This document shows, in pieces, positions 49,592 through 53,686 of a stretch of DNA of 53,686 bases. The notes under the pieces were generated by a model. The model made no database searches, was not told the origin of the DNA, and worked only from the letters and a program-made list of their open reading frames with translations. This stretch comes from CAZFBR01 sp035353495 [NCBI: uncultured bacterium]. Its GTDB lineage: Bacteria; DAOPZR01. Position 1 is the first letter of the stretch. Every line of letters starts with the position of its first letter. A program made the position numbers and the translations under genes. The DNA is taken from positions 1 to 53,686 of the forward strand of contig CAZFBR010000002.1 in the NCBI GenBank assembly GCA_964517215.1, read 5' to 3'.

Positions 49592-49601
49592 CGGAGTGCG
49601 G

Positions 49602-49877
49602 TTAACTGCCGATGCTGAACATGGCTTCAAGGTCGTGGCGTGAATAGACGCGGAACGCGGTCAGCGTTTCCGAGGCGGTAATCCCCTGCACTTTGAGCAG
49701 TTTGCCGGTGATGACGTCGGCAAAGGCCTCGTTGTCCTTAACCCGCACGATGGCAGCCAGGTCATAGCGGCCGGCGACGGAATAGACCTCGGAGATTTCC
49801 GGAAAATCCGTCAGCGTGTCGGCGATTTCATTGATCTGGCTGCGTTCGCAGGTCAGCAGGACAATGGCGGTTACCAT
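49602..49877 (-). CDS. Stand-alone Lrp/AsnC ligand-binding (RAM) domain protein
   Basis: A 91-residue protein that is a complete RAM/AsnC effector domain without a helix-turn-helix: TAIVLLTCERSQINEIADTL, ISEVYSVAGRYDLAAIVRVKD, GITASETLTAFRVYSRHDLEAMF. Such single-domain proteins form amino-acid-binding oligomers and may modulate full-length Lrp proteins. ATG 49877 is preferred because CGGAGGAACACC precedes it; the longer frame to 49922 has no such site. It has its own promoter (49924-49952). Confidence 0.85.
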   Translation of the reverse strand: MVTAIVLLTCERSQINEIADTLTDFPEISEVYSVAGRYDLAAIVRVKDNEAFADVITGKLLKVQGITASETLTAFRVYSRHDLEAMFSIGS

Positions 49878-49923
49878 GGTGTTCCTCCGTCGATCCGCCA
49901 TGCCTGCGGCGGATGGTGCCATG

Positions 49924-49952
49924 ATCGTAACCTACTGGATCTTTGCGGTCAA
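49924..49952 (-). promoter_or_regulatory. Promoter of the RAM-domain gene
   Basis: On the minus strand TTGACC (49952-49947) and TACGAT (49929-49924) are 17 bases apart, about 50 bases before the start codon. Confidence 0.6.
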
Positions 49953-49959
49953 GATCACC

Positions 49960-50658
49960 CTATTGTTCGTTGCCGCGGATCCCGATGATTCGCTCGGCAA
50001 AGGGCAGCTTTTTGCCGCTGGCGGTCACGGCCTGCTGCACGGCCAGGGTCAGTCCCATGCAGCAGGGGACTTCCATACGCACGACCGTGACGCTCTTGAG
50101 CTTGGCCTGGGTGAAGATGGCGGTCAGCCGCTCGACGTAGGCCGCGGTGTCGTTCAGTTTCGGACAGCCGATGACGACACTGTTGCCGGCGAGGAAATCG
50201 CGGTGGAAACTGGCGCAAGCGACCGCGGCACAGTCAGCCGCCACCACCAGGTTGGCACCGTCGAGAAATGGGGCATGCGGCGGCACCAGCTCGAGCTTCA
50301 CCGGCCAATGGCGGAGCTGCGAGGCGCCGGCATCCCCGGCAGGAGCCGGGGCGGCCGCCGGGGCGAAGTTCATGAGGCGGGATCCGGGGCAGCCGCCATG
50401 CCGTTCCGGTGGTGCAGCGGCGGCGGCTTTCGCCGCATGCGCCGCGGCCTCGTCGTAGGCGTCCGCTTCGCGCTCCGCAACGGTGATCGCATCCATCGGA
50501 CACTTGCCGAGGCAGGCACCCAACCCGTCGCAGAGATTGTCGGCCAGCAGTTTCGCCTTGCCGTTGATGATTTTGATGGCGCCTTCTGCGCAGGAGGGCA
50601 CACAGATGCCGCAGCCATTGCACTTGTTCTCATCAATACTGACGATGGTTCGTTTCAT
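49960..50658 (-). CDS. Ferredoxin-like 4Fe-4S protein of the Hcp regulon (FrdX-like)
   Basis: A 232-residue protein. N-terminal ferredoxin domain: DENKCNGCGICVPSCAEGAI gives one full C-x2-C-x2-C-x3-C site; the second, LCDGLGACLGKCPMDAI, lacks one of the four cysteines, as is common in this protein type. An Ala-rich linker follows, then a C-terminal domain with CP and CC motifs (VVIGCPKLNDTAAYVERL, MEVPCCMGL). Its box and -10 match those of hcp, so it is probably the electron carrier for Hcp (hcp-frdX pairs are known in anaerobes). ATG 50658 follows AGGAGGCGGG; the frame is open to 50709 upstream. Confidence 0.85.
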   Translation of the reverse strand: MKRTIVSIDENKCNGCGICVPSCAEGAIKIINGKAKLLADNLCDGLGACLGKCPMDAITVAEREADAYDEAAAHAAKAAAAAPPERHGGCPGSRLMNFAPAAAPAPAGDAGASQLRHWPVKLELVPPHAPFLDGANLVVAADCAAVACASFHRDFLAGNSVVIGCPKLNDTAAYVERLTAIFTQAKLKSVTVVRMEVPCCMGLTLAVQQAVTASGKKLPFAERIIGIRGNEQ

Positions 50659-50679
50659 TTCCCGCCTCCTGGCTTGTTC

Positions 50680-50728
50680 TGCATCCAGTATAGCGCAATC
50701 GCGCACCATTGTCCTTGACCTGAGTCAA
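50680..50728 (-). promoter_or_regulatory. Ferredoxin promoter with Crp/Fnr-type box (class II geometry)
   Basis: TTGAC-N4-GTCAA at 50715-50728 is centred at 50721.5. The -10 TATACT at 50692-50687 (minus strand) predicts a start at 50680, exactly 41.5 bases away. The layout duplicates that of hcp. Confidence 0.75.
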
Positions 50729-50830
50729 GAGCAGGATGCTCAATGTGCAGGTGCTGACAGGAGGTCGGGGGCACCTGCCAAGAGCAGGATGCCCGCTGCG
50801 TCCGCGGAACCCATTTGACAACTCGCCGGG

Positions 50831-51991
50831 TTAGAGCGCGGCATGGAGAATGGCGGAAATTTCGTCGGGGAGCAGTTGCACGGGATGGGTTTTCTGGCCT
50901 GCTGCTGCCACCAGAGCCGGAAGGTGCTCTTCACGGATGCCGAACTGCCCCAGTTTCGGCAGGTTCATCACTGCCGCCAGCCGGTGCAATTGTTCGATGA
51001 GCAGGTCGGGTGACGGGTGGCCGGCACCACCAGCGAGGATGGTACCTGCCTGTGCGCATTTGGCGAGTGCGGGCGAATGCGGGGCGCGGGCGCTCAGCGC
51101 CTTGACGGTAATGGCAAAGGCAGGCGGCAGCAGGACACCGCAGGCGAGTCCGTGCGGAACGGGAAAGCGCGCACCCAGTGGGCCGGCCAGCCCGTGGACG
51201 ATGCCCAGGCCGGCATTGGCCAGCACGATTCCGGACAGATACGCGGCGTAACCCATGCCCGCCCGCGTCGCGATATCGGTACCGCGGTCGGTGGCTGCAG
51301 GGACGAGAAAAGCGGCGCAGCGCACGATACCGGACAACGCCAGTGCATCCGACAGCGGCGAGGCGCCGCGTGAAACCAGCCCTTCCAGCAGCTGCGTGAG
51401 CGCGTCCATGCCGCAGGCGGCGGTGACGGCCGGCGGGCAGGAGCAGGCCAACTCGGGATCGATGATTGCCAGCGCAGGCACGAAATGGTCATGGCGCAGC
51501 GAGCGCTTGTATTCGCCCGGTTTCGCCAGCACGGCGTTCTTGGTGGCTTCACTGCCGGTGCCTGCCGTCGTGGGCGCCGCAATGAATGGCAGGGTGGTGC
51601 CGGGCGGGGATTGAACGCCGGGCAAACCTTCAAGATATTCCGTGACGCTGTGGTCGGGGATGGTGAGCATGGCGGCGATCGCCTTGCCGCTGTCGATCAC
51701 ACTGCCGCCGCCAATGGCGGCAACCACGTCGATGCCGGCGGACTGGTAGCGCCGGACCGCGCTGTCCACCAGTTCCGGCGACGGTTCGCCACTGACGCTG
51801 ATGACCGACACGTCAAGGCCGCGCGCTTTGCTCCCGGCCATGAGTTGCGGCCAGTGGGGCGAGCGCTGCAGCGAGGAACCGCCGATCACCAGCAGCAGCC
51901 GGGTCCCGTAGCGCGCGGCGAATTCAGGCAGACGGGCGATGGTGCCCGGCCCGAACTGCAACTCGGGGGTGCGGGCAAAAGTGAAGGTCAC
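50831..51991 (-). CDS. Iron-containing alcohol dehydrogenase family protein
   Basis: A 386-residue protein with the Fe-ADH layout: NAD-binding AAIGGGSVIDSGKAIAA, PTTAGTGSEATKNAV, then the metal region. The ligand block reads GMDALTQLLEG, with Asp196 present but the usual His at 200 replaced by Gln. Downstream GIVHGLAGPLGARFPVPHGLA keeps the first His and the PHG His but has Gly where the second His (H-x-x-x-H) normally lies. Activity may use a different metal or be lost. Start GTG 51991 overlaps the upstream ABM gene by 4 bases (GTGA), so the pair is co-translated. Substrate unknown. Confidence 0.9.
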   Translation of the reverse strand: MTFTFARTPELQFGPGTIARLPEFAARYGTRLLLVIGGSSLQRSPHWPQLMAGSKARGLDVSVISVSGEPSPELVDSAVRRYQSAGIDVVAAIGGGSVIDSGKAIAAMLTIPDHSVTEYLEGLPGVQSPPGTTLPFIAAPTTAGTGSEATKNAVLAKPGEYKRSLRHDHFVPALAIIDPELACSCPPAVTAACGMDALTQLLEGLVSRGASPLSDALALSGIVRCAAFLVPAATDRGTDIATRAGMGYAAYLSGIVLANAGLGIVHGLAGPLGARFPVPHGLACGVLLPPAFAITVKALSARAPHSPALAKCAQAGTILAGGAGHPSPDLLIEQLHRLAAVMNLPKLGQFGIREEHLPALVAAAGQKTHPVQLLPDEISAILHAAL

Positions 51992-52296
51992 CAGGCGGTC
52001 TCGTCCGCAGGGGCGATGACGGCATAGGGAACGCCCTCGCGGGTCTGTGCCATCATCTCCTTGACGGTGTCACGCCAGCGCAGGTAATGTGCGGTCTGCT
52101 TGTGCGCGTCAGCTGCTGCCTGATCGACAAACACTTCATAGAGGAAAAAGCGGTTGGGATCCCGCTGGCTGCGCAGAAAATCAAAACGCCGGTTGCCCGG
52201 TTCTCTGACTGAATGACGGTGATTGTCCAGCGTGGCGGCGATGAACGCCTCAACGCATTCGGGCTTGACAAAAATGGTGATCCCGGCAACAACCAT
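51988..52296 (-). CDS. ABM-domain (quinol monooxygenase / LsrG-like) protein
   Basis: A 102-residue single-domain protein of the antibiotic biosynthesis monooxygenase fold: VVAGITIFVKPECVEAFIAAT, NHRHSVREPGNRRFDFLRS, FFLYEVFVDQAAADAHKQTAHYLRW. The HRHSVREPGNRRFD and HKQTAHY strings resemble LsrG/YgiN proteins. It could act on a quinone-type or small phosphorylated substrate; not determined. ACGGAGG precedes the ATG. It is translationally coupled to the Fe-ADH gene. Confidence 0.85.
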   Translation of the reverse strand: MVVAGITIFVKPECVEAFIAATLDNHRHSVREPGNRRFDFLRSQRDPNRFFLYEVFVDQAAADAHKQTAHYLRWRDTVKEMMAQTREGVPYAVIAPADETAW

Positions 52297-52365
52297 GAGG
52301 TGCCTCCGTTGGGTTGGTATGACGTTCGCTTTCCCCTGGCGGGAATGTGAACGGCAGTAAGCGCC

Positions 52366-52393
52366 ATTGTAGTTTGTCGGCGGATTGCGTCAA
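52366..52393 (-). promoter_or_regulatory. Promoter of the ABM/Fe-ADH pair
   Basis: On the minus strand TTGACG (52393-52388) and TACAAT (52371-52366) are 16 bases apart. The -35 overlaps the stop codon of the DUF2085 gene. Confidence 0.6.
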
Positions 52394-53046
52394 GTGGCGC
52401 GCAGAAAGTGGATGAGTACAGTAGTAACGGCAAAGAGGATGCAGCCGATGAGCAGGGCGGAGCGGGGCGATGGTTCCGCGCGGACACAGGTCAGCAGGGC
52501 ATGACTGATCACGGCAAAGATATAGACCAGCGCACCGGCCATCATGGCAATGGTTATTGCGGAAACCGCGACGATACCGGCGGAGCAGTCGGCCAGGCGC
52601 AGCAGCAGGCCGGTCAGGGGCAGCGCCAGGAAGAGAAGCAACAGCAGCGTGCGAAGGGAAAAGGGTGATGACGGTTCGTCGGAACGCGGGCGCAGCAGTT
52701 GACTATTGAACAACGGCAGGCAGAGCACTGTCAGACCAATGCCGCTCCAGAGGCCGGTAAGCACCCGCAGCCAGCTCATGGACGGATAGCAATGCAGGTT
52801 GTTGGCGAGGAGTATATCGATGCCGCTCCCGGCCAATGCCAGCAGCGCCAATGCGCAGGACATCCCTGACGGCAGGCGGCGGGTACCCAGTTGCTGGTGT
52901 CCGGCCAAAAAAATAAGCACCAGCAGTATGCCGGTGTAGATACCGGTGCAGCGGGCACACAATGCCATGGCAGAACCGGCACAACCAAGGGTGCGGTCAG
53001 GCAGTTGGTGACAAACGATGCCACCGACATAATGCAATGCACGCAT
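52390..53046 (-). CDS. DUF2085 membrane protein
   Basis: A 218-residue protein with about six hydrophobic segments. The N-terminal part carries the DUF2085 signature: GGIVCHQLPDRTLGCAGSAMALCARCTGIYTGILLV (CHQ-x-P-x-R-T and C-A-R-C-T-G-I-Y). The cysteine pairs suggest metal or redox binding; the family's role is unknown. ATG 53046 was chosen by homology; the frame is open upstream to 53355 without family sequence. No good ribosome site is visible. Confidence 0.75.
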   Translation of the reverse strand: MRALHYVGGIVCHQLPDRTLGCAGSAMALCARCTGIYTGILLVLIFLAGHQQLGTRRLPSGMSCALALLALAGSGIDILLANNLHCYPSMSWLRVLTGLWSGIGLTVLCLPLFNSQLLRPRSDEPSSPFSLRTLLLLLFLALPLTGLLLRLADCSAGIVAVSAITIAMMAGALVYIFAVISHALLTCVRAEPSPRSALLIGCILFAVTTVLIHFLRAT

Positions 53047-53221
53047 AGTGATTATCCCGGTACGATTTGTTCTGTCGCGTAACAGATCTGCGAGAATACC
53101 ACAAGTTCCCGTGCTAATGCAAGAAAGGATGAGTTGCGATGGAATGGTGGTGATGCTATACAGGGGTGGAATGCTCCGCTGGCTCGCATGGGGCAGATTA
53201 CATATCGAGGGGGAACATGGC

Positions 53222-53584
53222 ATGGTAAAACCGGGCAAAGTGCAGGCGATTGCGATCATGACGCTGGTGGGTGGCATCATTTCGGTGCTGCTGGCCCTAG
53301 GCTTGGCGCTATATGTGCTGCTGATTGGGGTAAGCACCTGCGGGGTCGGTTTCATTGCCCTGCCGCTGGCGATCTATCCGCTGATTATGGGTATTATGGC
53401 GATCCTTCAGGGGGCAAAACTGCTGGGAACGGATGCTCATACCCTTGCGCCACCGACAACCATCGCTATTATGCAGATTATCAATATCATCGTGTGTGAT
53501 TGGATCAATCTGACCTTGGGGATTATCACGCTGGTCTTCCTGTCGGAACCGGAAATCAAGGGGTATTTTCAAGGGAAGAGTTGA
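53222..53584 (+). CDS. Small membrane protein, function unknown
   Basis: A 120-residue protein with three to four hydrophobic segments (about 9-32, 42-64, 82-110) and a C-terminal charged tail (SEPEIKGYFQGKS). ATG 53222 follows GAGGGGGAAC; the open frame begins at 53048, but the hydrophobic protein starts at MVKPGKVQAIAIMTL. No family is firmly recognised. Transcribed away from the DUF2085 gene across 175 bases. Confidence 0.6.
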   Translation: MVKPGKVQAIAIMTLVGGIISVLLALGLALYVLLIGVSTCGVGFIALPLAIYPLIMGIMAILQGAKLLGTDAHTLAPPTTIAIMQIINIIVCDWINLTLGIITLVFLSEPEIKGYFQGKS

Positions 53585-53597
53585 TCGTCGTTTGTGC

Positions 53598-53686
53598 ATG
53601 GTGAAGTTACTGCGCCGGCGGTTGTTGCTGGAGGGTATTCTGGCGGTTGTTATGGTCGCCGCTGTCAGCATGACGATGGATCTTTG
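53598..53686 (+). CDS. N-terminal fragment of a gene cut by the right edge
   Basis: 29 codons from ATG 53598 with no stop: MVKLLRRRLLLEGILAVVMV and onward, a basic N-terminus followed by a hydrophobic stretch, so a signal peptide or membrane anchor. It lies 13 bases after the preceding gene in the same direction. Too short to identify. Confidence 0.4.
   Translation, partial: MVKLLRRRLLLEGILAVVMVAAVSMTMDL

Overview
The window is dense, GC-rich bacterial chromosome with almost no non-coding space. It comes from a Gram-negative, flagellated and probably anaerobic bacterium. The lipid A/Kdo/heptose genes (lpxB, msbA, waaA, lpxK, waaF- and waaQ-like) show an outer membrane with LPS. smc and a FliW-CsrA pair rule out a typical enterobacterial layout. 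The N-terminal cysteine spacing of Hcp (C-x2-C-x8-C-x5-C) is the form usual in strict anaerobes. The phylum cannot be fixed from sequence alone; a PVC-group or deltaproteobacterial-type lineage would fit. No tRNA, rRNA, insertion sequence, phage or CRISPR array was seen.

Layout. 1-1776: hydroxylamine reductase (hcp, cut by the left edge) and a Crp/Fnr-family regulator, both minus strand. 1872-5441: smc, divergent from the regulator. 5479-6111: a terminator and a lipoprotein gene in an AT-rich patch. 6112-20126: a strong promoter followed by an exopolysaccharide/O-antigen operon (Wza-like exporter, two Wzz/BY-kinase paralogues, TPR lipoprotein, Wzy/O-antigen ligase-like protein, small membrane protein, GT-C-type protein, a toroid-like protein, methyltransferase, wecB). 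20198-20608: an OsmC protein. 20709-27854: a giant 2381-residue protein made of four FapA (DUF342) modules separated by three Jag-N domains. 27875-41171: adenine deaminase, then a tightly overlapping LPS block (lpxB, msbA, waaA, lpxK, GT2, waaF-like) that is interrupted by a radical SAM protein, two small membrane proteins and a CNNM/CBS/EIIA fusion, and ends in waaQ-like. 41234-49591: the late flagellar cluster (flgN, flgK, flgL, fliW, csrA, three flagellins, flaG), with sigma-28-like promoters at both ends and a strong terminator. 49602-53046: minus-strand genes (stand-alone Lrp/RAM domain, ferredoxin-like protein, Fe-ADH, ABM monooxygenase, DUF2085). 53222-53686: a small membrane protein and a gene cut by the right edge.

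How parts work together. Two genes 50 kb apart, hcp and the ferredoxin, each carry a TTGAC-N4-GTCAA box centred exactly 41.5 bases upstream of a predicted start linked to a good -10 box. With the neighbouring Crp/Fnr regulator this looks like an HcpR-type nitrosative-stress regulon. All three flagellin leaders contain hairpins with GGA in the loop, and the first has one over its Shine-Dalgarno sequence. Because fliW and csrA lie directly upstream, this looks like an expanded FliW-CsrA-flagellin homeostasis circuit. The most unusual single gene is the four-module FapA/Jag-N protein.
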